The notes beneath the pieces were generated by a model, which had not been told where the DNA came from, ran no database searches, and worked only from the letters and a program-made list of their open reading frames with translations. A program made the translations under genes and the position numbers. Of a stretch of DNA of 64,000 nt, positions 55,979 through 62,805 are shown in pieces (the first letter of the stretch is position 1; each line of letters opens with the position of its first letter). The stretch is taken from positions 1 through 64,000 of the IMG/VR virus record IMGVR_UViG_3300033571_010557; one strand, given 5' to 3'. Source of the stretch: a virus.

Positions 55979-56476
55979 ATGCAACCAGAACCAGGACAAA
56001 GGATTGAATTTGATGAATGGCCGGGTGATTTTTATTCATACGGAGAGGTATCCGGTATTTCAGGCACAGAATCAGCCAAGAGACTGGAGGTAAGAGTGGA
56101 CACCATGGAAATGGAGTCTCATATCAAGACAGTGTATTTCCAAGAGTGCGAAGTATGGAGCGAGTGCGGCTTCTTCAAGCTCGAAAGGGCATGGTCACCT
56201 TCTCCGCCCCCTACAACCAGCCCTGTGGCATGGGGGCAAATGCTTCGATATAAAACGGATGATCGAGATATTTCCAATTCTGAACTTTGCATCATGCAGG
56301 GTGGTAATGGGGACTGGTATGTGTCCGTCGCCAATGGACCTGATCACTACCCAACTAATGGAGTGAGAATCTGTACTAGTGGAGGAGCAGCGGTGGCCTG
56401 TCCGGGACTAGGTCTGGCAATATCGAAAGCTTACAACGCAATGTATGATGCGCAACTCATGAAAAATCTATCATGA
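55979..56476 (+). CDS. Hypothetical 165-residue protein
   Basis: ATG 55979 is placed by the promoter; ATG 55973 in the same frame overlaps the -10. Acidic start (MQPEPGQRIEFDEWPGDFYS), then beta-rich (ELCIMQGGNGDWYVSVANGP). The end GVRICTSGGAAVACPGLGLA resembles a small conserved phage module (VRICTSGG). Function unknown. Confidence 0.6.
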   Translation: MQPEPGQRIEFDEWPGDFYSYGEVSGISGTESAKRLEVRVDTMEMESHIKTVYFQECEVWSECGFFKLERAWSPSPPPTTSPVAWGQMLRYKTDDRDISNSELCIMQGGNGDWYVSVANGPDHYPTNGVRICTSGGAAVACPGLGLAISKAYNAMYDAQLMKNLS

Positions 56477-56814
56477 CACAGGAGCAAAAACGAATTAAGC
56501 TGGCGGAGGCTGCGGGGTGGAAACGCAAAGGGAAGAATAAAATCTGGATCAACCCAGGCGGTGGTTTTGATTGTTTAAGCGACCTTCCAGACTACTTCAA
56601 CGATCTAAACGCGGTGCATAAATTGGAGGGATTGCTTCTCGATTCCAAGCCAGTTGATGTTCGTTCCCTTTGGATGGATTATCTGGCCATAGTCCCCACT
56701 TGGCCGAAGTGCAAGAATGCCAAAGACCTGCAGTTTGAGATTAGTTACTTATCTATCCGTTTAACAGCTGCCCATCGCTGCGAGGCTCTGGGTAAAGCCC
56801 TCAACCTTTGGTAA
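56473..56814 (+). CDS. Conserved small phage protein (MTQEQKRIKLAEAAGW type)
   Basis: A 113-residue protein. MTQEQKRIKLAEAAGWKRKG is typical of a very common group of small phage proteins whose N-terminus reads I(A)xAEAxGW, often called ABA-sandwich proteins; the middle (LPDYFNDLNAVHKLEGLL) agrees. Function unknown. It overlaps the previous gene by 4 bases. A broken copy of its start is at 54266. Confidence 0.72.
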   Translation: MTQEQKRIKLAEAAGWKRKGKNKIWINPGGGFDCLSDLPDYFNDLNAVHKLEGLLLDSKPVDVRSLWMDYLAIVPTWPKCKNAKDLQFEISYLSIRLTAAHRCEALGKALNLW

Positions 56815-56817
56815 CCT

Positions 56818-57099
56818 ATGAAAGATACCGACGTACACCTTTTAAGAGAAGACGGATGGAGCCTGGAAGTACTAAATACCCTATGTTCACTAGGGTATGA
56901 CTTGGTTGAATACGATAGCTCATCCTGTGTGGCCCACTTCTCCTGCGAAGGTTCCGACCCACACGGTTTTGAGCTTCACCGACAAGATCATGTTTCAAAG
57001 ATTCGTTCTATGATCTACGAGGCCGGACGTTTCTCTCATGAGAAAGAAGTCGGTGACGCTATCAGAACGATTTCCCGTCTCGGAGGAATTATAAAGTGA
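56818..57099 (+). CDS. Hypothetical 93-residue protein
   Basis: ATG 56818, three bases after the previous stop. Mixed alpha/beta (GWSLEVLNTLCSLGYDLVEY). Not recognised. The end overlaps the next GTG start. Confidence 0.5.
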   Translation: MKDTDVHLLREDGWSLEVLNTLCSLGYDLVEYDSSSCVAHFSCEGSDPHGFELHRQDHVSKIRSMIYEAGRFSHEKEVGDAIRTISRLGGIIK

Positions 57100-57470
57100 T
57101 TTCCAATTTTGAAGACATCACCGAAGACCTCACCAAGGATGAGTTGAAGTTGATTGACCCACTGATCAGCGGATTGGAATCAAGAACCTCAAAGAACCCA
57201 GTAAAGGCCCCAACGATAGTAAGGGGTATGAACTCCTATGCTAAGGAACACGGTCTTACCAAGATCTCGGAAGTTAGGCTTCGGAAGTTAGTAAACCACA
57301 TAAGGTCCAACAGTATAGCCCCAATAATTGCAACCTCGAAGGGTTATTTTCTACCAACCGATAGAGAGGAGATAAGGTCGCAGATTGAAAGTCTAGAGCA
57401 ACGCGCTAGAAGCATACTTTCTTGTGCTAGTGGGTTAGAGAGGTTTTTGAGAGAGAAAATTGATTTCTAG
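57096..57470 (+). CDS. Conserved phage helix-turn-helix-like protein
   Basis: A 124-residue protein starting with GTG in a GTGA overlap. YAKEHGLTKISEVRLRKLVN followed by IRSNSIAPIIATSKGYFLPT resembles a phage family that reads ISExRLRKxxNxIRxxxxxPIIATSxGYF and probably binds DNA through a winged helix. The C-terminal helix (IRSQIESLEQRARSILSCAS) is likely a dimerisation coil. Confidence 0.68.
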   Translation: MISNFEDITEDLTKDELKLIDPLISGLESRTSKNPVKAPTIVRGMNSYAKEHGLTKISEVRLRKLVNHIRSNSIAPIIATSKGYFLPTDREEIRSQIESLEQRARSILSCASGLERFLREKIDF

Positions 57471-57475
57471 AGCGT

Positions 57476-57937
57476 ATGAATTACAAGGCTTCAGCGAATC
57501 GTATCAGTGAATCAGTGAAAAAAGAAATGAACCAGTTTATTGGAAGGAAGATAGACCAATCTAGCATCGATAGTGTCAGAACGGCCTTCATGAATTGGAG
57601 TTCGCAAGTTCGAGTTAGTTCGCAAGTTCGAGTTAATGAGTCTAGCATCACAGACGCTTGGAGCGTAATGACCATTGTTGACAAAATCAAGTGGTGGATA
57701 GTCAATGGTTTGTTCCCATCTATAGGTAAGGAAATTCGGCGTCAGTATCACACAGCCTCCATCCTTCGCCATCGCTTGGAAGAATTTCCTGAGGAATGCA
57801 AATGCCCTCTTCCAAACTGGGCCGAGCGGGAACCGAAGGCAGTTTTATTAATTGAGTCAACTATTGAAGTTCCACAGCCTTTAGAGTATATTAGCGTCAA
57901 CATGGTGATCAACATGGACGGAGTAAACCCAAACTAG
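57476..57937 (+). CDS. Hypothetical 153-residue protein with tandem repeat
   Basis: ATG 57476. An exact 18-bp duplication at 57599-57634 gives SSQVRVSSQVRV. The middle contains VDKIKWWIVNGLFPSIGKEI, perhaps a membrane-facing helix. Not recognised. Confidence 0.5.
   Translation: MNYKASANRISESVKKEMNQFIGRKIDQSSIDSVRTAFMNWSSQVRVSSQVRVNESSITDAWSVMTIVDKIKWWIVNGLFPSIGKEIRRQYHTASILRHRLEEFPEECKCPLPNWAEREPKAVLLIESTIEVPQPLEYISVNMVINMDGVNPN
57599..57634 (+). repeat. Exact 18-bp tandem duplication
   Basis: agttcgcaagttcgagtt occurs twice in a row, in frame. Confidence 0.95.
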
Positions 57938-57942
57938 TGACG

Positions 57943-58155
57943 ATGAAACGCAGGGATCTTTTTCGTATCATATCTGGAACTATTGCCGGGGCTATCGTGC
58001 CTATAAAGTCCAGAATTGATAAACCAGATTGGACGAACATCAGGATTTATCCATCAATCCTGGCCAGAGATTTGATAGGTGTTCAGCCACTGGACTTCCC
58101 TACTGGAAGCGTATTTTATACTAAACTTATATATGACGAAGACTCCATTAAGTGA
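57943..58155 (+). CDS. Small twin-arginine protein carrying the capsid Gol-type segment
   Basis: A 70-residue protein from ATG 57943. MKRRDLFRIISGTIAGAIVP is a Tat-like signal: twin Arg, a Phe and a hydrophobic stretch. Residues from about 37 onward (ILARDLIGVQPLDFPTGSVF) match this phage's capsid residues 98-118 (MIAQDLVSVQPIEGPSGHIF). They also match the T4 gp23 Gol region, which I recall as FDICGVQPMNSPTGQVFALR. A sister protein at 135 carries a different capsid segment. Lit protease senses the Gol segment in T4; whether this protein interferes with capsid sensing is speculation. The next gene starts inside its last codons. Confidence 0.78.
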   Translation: MKRRDLFRIISGTIAGAIVPIKSRIDKPDWTNIRIYPSILARDLIGVQPLDFPTGSVFYTKLIYDEDSIK

Positions 58156-58456
58156 TGCGGCCAGGATTCACAATGCCGATCTTTACGAGGGAATCATCGG
58201 ATTGAGCAACTTCGTGCCGTATGAATTCGCTTGTGAACTAGAGCTTAGGCTACAAGCCTTGGAGGAGTGGAAGAAAGAACAGATCGAGGTTGAGTCAACT
58301 TGGGATGAACAAGCTATTGGCAGATTGCTAGATATACCGTTGGGGCATCCGATCCGTTCTCGAATCCAGGAATCCATCGAACTTCTCAAACAGGAACTAA
58401 GTCAGGTGTTCGGTCTGCCTCACCCAGCGAAATCCGTCATGTATGCACGCCGATGA
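58133..58456 (+). CDS. Hypothetical 107-residue protein
   Basis: ATG 58133 overlaps the end of the twin-arginine gene. Helical and acidic (YEFACELELRLQALEEWKKE). Not recognised. Ends in a 4-base overlap with a tiny gene. Confidence 0.5.
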   Translation: MTKTPLSDAARIHNADLYEGIIGLSNFVPYEFACELELRLQALEEWKKEQIEVESTWDEQAIGRLLDIPLGHPIRSRIQESIELLKQELSQVFGLPHPAKSVMYARR

Positions 58457-58536
58457 ATGGTGATGGTTCCATGTCGGGACGCGAGATGAGGCTCTACCGC
58501 GAGAAGTTCCTCAGTAATATGGAGGACGAGGCTTAG
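58453..58536 (+). CDS. Possible 27-residue peptide
   Basis: MNGDGSMSGREMRLYREKFL, then SNMEDEA; starts in an ATGA overlap. Too short to judge; it may be a small regulatory peptide or chance. Confidence 0.3.
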   Translation: MNGDGSMSGREMRLYREKFLSNMEDEA

Positions 58537-58545
58537 CTCACAGAC

Positions 58546-58574
58546 TTGACAAAACTCAATGAGTGTGTTAAAAT
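58546..58574 (+). promoter_or_regulatory. Phage promoter, predicted leaderless
   Basis: TTGACA at 58546-58551, 17-bp spacer, TAAAAT at 58569-58574. Six bases to ATG 58581. Confidence 0.88.
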
Positions 58575-58580
58575 CGGATC

Positions 58581-58814
58581 ATGACAATCGAATCAATCAT
58601 TTCCCAAGCCAACTCAAGCCATGAAGAACTGAAAGAGCACCTCAAGGAAAGCCTTGCTCTATCTGTCTCACTTCTCGAAGCAGCACTCTCCCACGGAGCG
58701 ACAGTGGAATTTTTCACGTACGATAGGGCGAGTGTCACCCTCGGCAAGGGTGATGACGCGGTATCCTTCTGCGTGTCGAATCAAGGTAATTTTTGGGAAC
58801 TTGGATGGATTTAA
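58581..58814 (+). CDS. Hypothetical 77-residue protein
   Basis: Transcribed from its own leaderless promoter. N-terminal helices (SSHEELKEHLKESLALSVSL) then a beta part (VEFFTYDRASVTLGKGDDAV). Not recognised. Confidence 0.6.
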   Translation: MTIESIISQANSSHEELKEHLKESLALSVSLLEAALSHGATVEFFTYDRASVTLGKGDDAVSFCVSNQGNFWELGWI

Positions 58815-58831
58815 TCCTCATAAACACCTTC

Positions 58832-59098
58832 ATGAAAGTCATCACCTCCCTTTCCACGCACAACGTCAAGCTTTCCCGCTCATCACGTTTCTGTTCGTTT
58901 CTTGTGTCTGCACAGTTTCCCACGGCTAACGGTGGTATTACTGCTCAGCAGTCACGCAGTTTTAAGCTTCCTTGCTACAAGACTTCACATAAGCGCCACC
59001 CTCTTTACCAGACGTTCCTGAACGGTGCGATTAGCACGCTGGCGCAAGAAGCAGGATTGCCAAGTTATGCGCTCCCCGTTGTAATGAGCGTTCAATAA
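58832..59098 (+). CDS. Possible 88-residue protein
   Basis: ATG 58832 follows an A/C-rich leader (cctcataaacacctt). The protein is basic and Ser/Phe-rich (SRSSRFCSFLVSAQFPTANG); the first 25 residues could act as a signal. Composition is unusual and the call is uncertain. Confidence 0.4.
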   Translation: MKVITSLSTHNVKLSRSSRFCSFLVSAQFPTANGGITAQQSRSFKLPCYKTSHKRHPLYQTFLNGAISTLAQEAGLPSYALPVVMSVQ

Positions 59099-59125
59099 CA
59101 ACCCATTTGACGCTAACCCGTCGAT

Positions 59126-59160
59126 AACCAAACCAAACCAAACCAAACCAAACCAAACCA
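59126..59160 (+). repeat. Seven AACCA repeats in a leader
   Basis: Seven exact tandem copies of aacca form the 5' leader of the gene at 59174. The leader has no G or T for 35 bases and cannot fold. Confidence 0.95.
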
Positions 59161-59173
59161 CACGTATAGAAAT

Positions 59174-59539
59174 ATGCAGACCCAGACCCACGCTAAAAAT
59201 CGTTTCCTTCGTCGAATCCAGAATCGTCGCCTCGGCAAGGGCAATCCGGACTTCGGAAAGCCTATTACCGGTGTCATGACCGAAGCTGAGATTGCCCGCA
59301 AGCAACGCCGGAAGGCCGCTCGCCACTTCAACCTTCAACGCCGAATCAAGGACACCGAGTACTCGATTCAGAAGCTGACTGAGGAGCACAATCTGCTCGC
59401 AGGGGCCAGCGGCAATGACAAGCGCGAGAAGGATGAGATTCAGAAGATCAAGTCCAAGATGCGGGAACTCTCGTACAGCATCGACAAACGCAATGAAGAG
59501 CTTTCTCGCCTGAAAAAGTCCTTCTCCGTTATCCACTAA
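59174..59539 (+). CDS. Basic coiled-coil protein, probably abundant
   Basis: A 121-residue, Arg/Lys-rich protein (FLRRIQNRRLGKGNPDFGKP) with a long C-terminal coiled coil (KMRELSYSIDKRNEELSRLK). Codon use is host-like and the leader is the AACCA array, both pointing to high expression. It may bind nucleic acid. A strong hairpin follows. Not recognised. Confidence 0.6.
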   Translation: MQTQTHAKNRFLRRIQNRRLGKGNPDFGKPITGVMTEAEIARKQRRKAARHFNLQRRIKDTEYSIQKLTEEHNLLAGASGNDKREKDEIQKIKSKMRELSYSIDKRNEELSRLKKSFSVIH

Positions 59540-59564
59540 CACCCGGTTTGTGTGTGACATGACA

Positions 59565-59593
59565 CCCCCGGCCACCCTAAAGGTGGCCGGGGG
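59565..59593 (+). terminator. Strong hairpin (terminator lacking a U-tract)
   Basis: A perfect 12-bp stem CCCCCGGCCACC / GGTGGCCGGGGG with a five-base loop ends the 59174 unit; no T-run follows. Confidence 0.75.
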
Positions 59594-59612
59594 TTAATAC
59601 AGTCAACGAAGT

Positions 59613-59897
59613 ATGAGACAAGAATTATTATGGATGCCAAGAGGGGTACACGCAGGTACTTATGCTCTCAAATGCTCCGTGGCATACAATGGACCTGAGC
59701 CTGACAGGATTTGGACTCTCTACCTGCACACCGATCAGAACTCTCCGCCGTCATTACCGTTTAGAGCGTACCATCATCAAAACGCCTTCCTTGAGGATAA
59801 GGCCCACGATTGGAATATCAGGGATAGGGTTTTGAATTACTTCTCCAGAGCTAGTGAGGGTGGAAATTGGCTCTTACTCGAATTTAAGCCTAAATAA
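59613..59897 (+). CDS. Hypothetical 94-residue protein
   Basis: ATG 59613. Looks like a compact beta protein (GTYALKCSVAYNGPEPDRIW) with a helical end. Not recognised. Confidence 0.5.
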   Translation: MRQELLWMPRGVHAGTYALKCSVAYNGPEPDRIWTLYLHTDQNSPPSLPFRAYHHQNAFLEDKAHDWNIRDRVLNYFSRASEGGNWLLLEFKPK

Positions 59898-59900
59898 ATC

Positions 59901-60050
59901 ATGACTGATTCATCACCATACAGACAAGGCGTAGCCGCTCACCGTGCGGGATTTTGGTTTGACGCAAATCCTTTTCCAGCTACTTCCGCAGAGTTTCGGG
60001 AGTGGGAAAGGGGAATGAGCGCGGCTTGCGCAGATTTTTGGCTGGATTAA
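59901..60050 (+). CDS. Ribosome modulation factor-like protein
   Basis: A 49-residue protein (MTDSSPYRQGVAAHRAGFWF, DANPFPATSAEFREWERGMS). The pattern GxxAxxxGxxxxxNPFxxxS.....W..G is that of Rmf-like proteins that phages and bacteria encode. Rmf dimerises idle ribosomes in E. coli; a role in phage takeover of translation is possible but unproven. Codons are GC-richer than the neighbours. Confidence 0.62.
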   Translation: MTDSSPYRQGVAAHRAGFWFDANPFPATSAEFREWERGMSAACADFWLD

Positions 60051-60144
60051 CCCTTGACTTTTCTTTCTCGCCATCGGGGGAACTATAAAGCGCACACACA
60101 GAAGGGGCGGGAGCGCGGCCCCGATAACACCCAAGACTAAAAAT

Positions 60145-60441
60145 ATGGAAACACCTATCGAAAACAATGCGGCCCCTTCTGTTGATGTGCCGCGCCTTGT
60201 TCGTCCGAGTTGGGTGGACACTTGCACGTGCATCCGTGTGGCCGTGGAAGTCTCTCCATGCCGCCAAAACGAATCGCCTGACAGCTATCGGAACCGATGG
60301 AAGCAGACCGTGCAATCCGCCTACGAGCGTGGCGCGGACTGGAACTATGATGCCGACTGCCCGCTCTGCTACTGCGGCGACATCTCTGGGACGAACGACC
60401 CACATCAGGCGACGGCGAGCGATGGACGCCCGCAGACATGA
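60145..60441 (+). CDS. Hypothetical 98-residue protein
   Basis: ATG 60145 follows an A/C-rich leader (acacccaagactaaaaat). Cysteines in TCTCIRVAVEVSPCR and CPLCYCGDIS may bind zinc. GC-rich with CGN arginine codons, unlike most of the genome; likely recently acquired. Confidence 0.5.
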   Translation: METPIENNAAPSVDVPRLVRPSWVDTCTCIRVAVEVSPCRQNESPDSYRNRWKQTVQSAYERGADWNYDADCPLCYCGDISGTNDPHQATASDGRPQT

Positions 60442-60535
60442 CAGATGAGCTACGAGCCGTTGCCTGCATGTGATGGTTCTCTGACGTTGGTCTAAAGCCC
60501 CCGAAAATAAAGTTACGAAAAGTTACATTTAGCGT

Positions 60536-60563
60536 TTGACTCTCTGTAACCTTGGGTTACTAT
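60536..60563 (+). promoter_or_regulatory. Possible promoter
   Basis: TTGACT at 60536-60541, 16-bp spacer, TACTAT at 60558-60563. Eight bases to ATG 60572. It lacks the TGTGTTAAAAT feature of the phage family. Confidence 0.5.
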
Positions 60564-60571
60564 CTCTCACC

Positions 60572-60712
60572 ATGAGCAAAACATCAATCGCCCCCCACAT
60601 CGCAATCGAAAAGATCAAAATCAACGGTCTTACATTTAATGTCATGCAATCCTTCACTCCAGAGCAAGTCGCCGCTCGCGGTCGTGAAAACACCCCTCTT
60701 TTTAGCGAATAA
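60572..60712 (+). CDS. Hypothetical 46-residue protein
   Basis: MSKTSIAPHIAIEKIKINGL, then TFNVMQSFTPEQVAARGREN. A small protein from its own candidate promoter. Not recognised. Confidence 0.5.
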   Translation: MSKTSIAPHIAIEKIKINGLTFNVMQSFTPEQVAARGRENTPLFSE

Positions 60713-60753
60713 TCCTCCTAGGTAATTATCCCCATATAATCATTACGGGATAC

Positions 60754-60782
60754 TTGACAAATTCGCTTTCTTGTGTTAAAAT
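60754..60782 (+). promoter_or_regulatory. Phage promoter with leader
   Basis: TTGACA at 60754-60759, 17-bp spacer, TAAAAT at 60777-60782. ATG 60824 is 41 bases downstream, behind an A/C-rich leader. Confidence 0.88.
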
Positions 60783-60823
60783 GCTGGGTGGTCATTCGAC
60801 CCTCCTCATTAACCAACACCGCC

Positions 60824-61930
60824 ATGAATAGCATCCCCACCATCAAGTCCATCTCCGCCCCCATCTCCGCCATCTCCTACACCCCGTCTTATCGCGAGAG
60901 CGGTGTCCTCACTCCCGCCCGCATCGCGGTCGATGGAATGGAACTGGAGAGCACCAATCGCATGCGTGATTCGATGCTCGGCCTCATCGGCCAGTCCCAC
61001 AGCATCTTCCGCCTCTTCTCTCCGACAGAAGTGTTCAACAAGTTCCAGGCCATCAACGGCTCGAAGGTGGTCAACATCAACTTCGAAGAGGAATCTGGCC
61101 GCGCCATCAGCTTCACCAGTGGCTCCAAAGGCATCATCGACTTTGGTAACCTCCGCAACGATGTGATCGGCGATGCCGCCGTCTCCTACAAGGATGGCGT
61201 GCTCTACACCACTCTGGAGCCATTCCGCACCGAAGGCTTCATCATCAACAACGACCAGCACCTTCCCCGCCTCTCCCTGCAGATCCCCCTCGATGGTTAC
61301 GGCAGCATCCAAAGCTGGCTCGCCATGCTCCGTCAGATCTGCTCGAATGGCATGGTTGCCATGGGACGCGCCTTCCGCCACACCGTTTCCGTTGGTGATG
61401 GTGATAATCCCATCGCCACGGTTCGTCGCTTCAAGAACAGCTTCTACGATGAAGACGGCTACGCTGATCTTCGCAACCGCCTCGAAGCTGCTGGAAAGAC
61501 AGCCGCTTCCATCAGCGAGTTCGTCCGCCTCCTTCGCATCGCTCAATCCGACACCACCAATTTCTCGATTGGCCTCATCGGTAAGATCGAACAGGCTGTC
61601 TCCCAGACGCAGACCTACTACGGCCTCAGCGCCCTGAACGCAATGGACGAGAAGCGCTCCCGCCTCACTCCCTCCCTCCTCACGGTGTACGATCTGATCA
61701 ACATGTCCACTGAGCTTTCCACTCACGTGACTGATAACCCCTACGTCGCTACGAAGCTGCAGGGTCTGGTCGGTGATTTCCTCAGCAACCAGTTCGATCT
61801 GGAAGGTCTGGAGTCCACCATCGAGGTCACCGAGAAGTTCTCCCCTACCTTCTTCGTCAGCGAGGAAAGCGTTTACGGAGTCAACCGCAGCGGGTTCGGC
61901 AATCCTAAGGACCTCGCTCTGGAAGCTTAA
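60824..61930 (+). CDS. DUF932-family protein
   Basis: A 368-residue protein from ATG 60824 behind the leader ttaaccaacaccgcc. Features: LEPFRTEGFIINNDQHLPRL, then SLQIPLDGYGSIQSWLAMLR with QICSNGMVAM, the conserved cysteine-containing CSNGM region of DUF932 (plasmid/phage, YubP-like) proteins, and a helical end. The function is unknown. Codons are strongly host-like and a strong hairpin follows, so it is likely one of the most abundant early proteins. Confidence 0.72.
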   Translation: MNSIPTIKSISAPISAISYTPSYRESGVLTPARIAVDGMELESTNRMRDSMLGLIGQSHSIFRLFSPTEVFNKFQAINGSKVVNINFEEESGRAISFTSGSKGIIDFGNLRNDVIGDAAVSYKDGVLYTTLEPFRTEGFIINNDQHLPRLSLQIPLDGYGSIQSWLAMLRQICSNGMVAMGRAFRHTVSVGDGDNPIATVRRFKNSFYDEDGYADLRNRLEAAGKTAASISEFVRLLRIAQSDTTNFSIGLIGKIEQAVSQTQTYYGLSALNAMDEKRSRLTPSLLTVYDLINMSTELSTHVTDNPYVATKLQGLVGDFLSNQFDLEGLESTIEVTEKFSPTFFVSEESVYGVNRSGFGNPKDLALEA

Positions 61931-61946
61931 TTCAGGAGACATGAGA

Positions 61947-61978
61947 GAGGCCGGTCATTCGAAAGGGTGACCGGCCTC
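61947..61978 (+). terminator. Strong hairpin (terminator lacking a U-tract)
   Basis: GAGGCCGGTCA (61947-61957) pairs perfectly with TGACCGGCCTC (61968-61978); no T-run follows. Confidence 0.72.
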
Positions 61979-61982
61979 AACG

Positions 61983-61995
61983 TAGTTATCATTCC
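61983..61995 (+). promoter_or_regulatory. Late-type AT-rich motif
   Basis: tagttatcattcc ends at ATG 61996, just after the hairpin. Confidence 0.4.
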
Positions 61996-62121
61996 ATGAA
62001 ACGGAATGTATCTGAAACCGCCTCCAAGTTCCTCAATATAGTTAGTTCGCCCACTATAGAGATAAGGGAGCCAGCGGATAAACCAATCACGGACCCATCT
62101 AGGTTAGTCCAGGGTGGTTGA
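61996..62121 (+). CDS. Hypothetical 41-residue peptide
   Basis: MKRNVSETASKFLNIVSSPT, then IEIREPADKPITDPSRLVQG. Follows the late-type motif; its stop overlaps the next TTG start. Not recognised. Confidence 0.45.
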   Translation: MKRNVSETASKFLNIVSSPTIEIREPADKPITDPSRLVQGG

Positions 62122-62441
62122 GTCCAAGTGGTAAATTATTCGAGACAGGCTCCCATAGGGCTACAGCGATGAAGATGGTTCAATACGACGACCGAAATTT
62201 CTCGCATATGGAACATTTGGAGAGGAACGGGTGGGTTAGGATAGCCATCACAAGAATTGATAACGAACACGATATATTTATCACATCTAAGAGCTTGCCT
62301 ACACAGGCACAACGCAAATTCCTTAAGTCTTATATTGAGAACCATGATCGCAACTTCTTTGGATCATGGGATGTAGTTTATCTAGCGCCTGGAGGGCTGA
62401 AGGATGATATGCTGGGAACGCTCCCGGAGGAGGAGGGTTAG
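62118..62441 (+). CDS. Hypothetical 107-residue protein
   Basis: Starts with TTG 62118 in an overlap with the previous stop; ATG 62169 is an alternative. The core TGSHRATAMKMVQYDDRNFS with HMEHLERNGWVRIAITR resembles small phage proteins annotated only as conserved. Not recognised. Confidence 0.5.
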   Translation: MSPSGKLFETGSHRATAMKMVQYDDRNFSHMEHLERNGWVRIAITRIDNEHDIFITSKSLPTQAQRKFLKSYIENHDRNFFGSWDVVYLAPGGLKDDMLGTLPEEEG

Positions 62442-62499
62442 TAGGGGGTGAATAAATGATTTCTTTGGCCTATGAGCCAATAATTTGACCACAAAGTTA

Positions 62500-62754
62500 A
62501 TGATCGAACTCACACATCGCGAATACAGGCTGCTCACCCGAGCGGAATCGGAAGCCAAGGCTAACCTTGGTATGCACACGGGAGGGCCACACGAGGCTGA
62601 ATACCGGGTGTTCCTTCAAGACCTCAGACGAGTCATCTTGAAGATCAAGCATGGCGGCAATGAGCGTCCTGAGAAGGCCCGTCGCCGAGAGAAGAAAGTA
62701 ACCCAACTGTCAGGGTGGCAAGGGCCTATACCTGATACAGACTACGACGATTGA
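62500..62754 (+). CDS. Hypothetical 84-residue protein
   Basis: ATG 62500. Helical, basic (MIELTHREYRLLTRAESEAK; GNERPEKARRREKKVTQLSG). Not recognised. Confidence 0.45.
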   Translation: MIELTHREYRLLTRAESEAKANLGMHTGGPHEAEYRVFLQDLRRVILKIKHGGNERPEKARRREKKVTQLSGWQGPIPDTDYDD

Positions 62755-62805
62755 GAAGCATCGCTGATACGACAGGCAGACGACGCACGAGCGCTTCATG
62801 AATTG

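Noticed and set aside
60050-60130. Promoter TTGACT with TATAAA near 60090
   Set aside because: The spacing (about 24 bp) is too long for a sigma-70-type promoter.
60809-61942. A 377-codon open frame on the minus strand opposite the DUF932 gene
   Set aside because: It is exactly antisense to a gene with host-like codons, has a composition dominated by E, A, G and V as expected of a codon shadow, and lacks any promoter.
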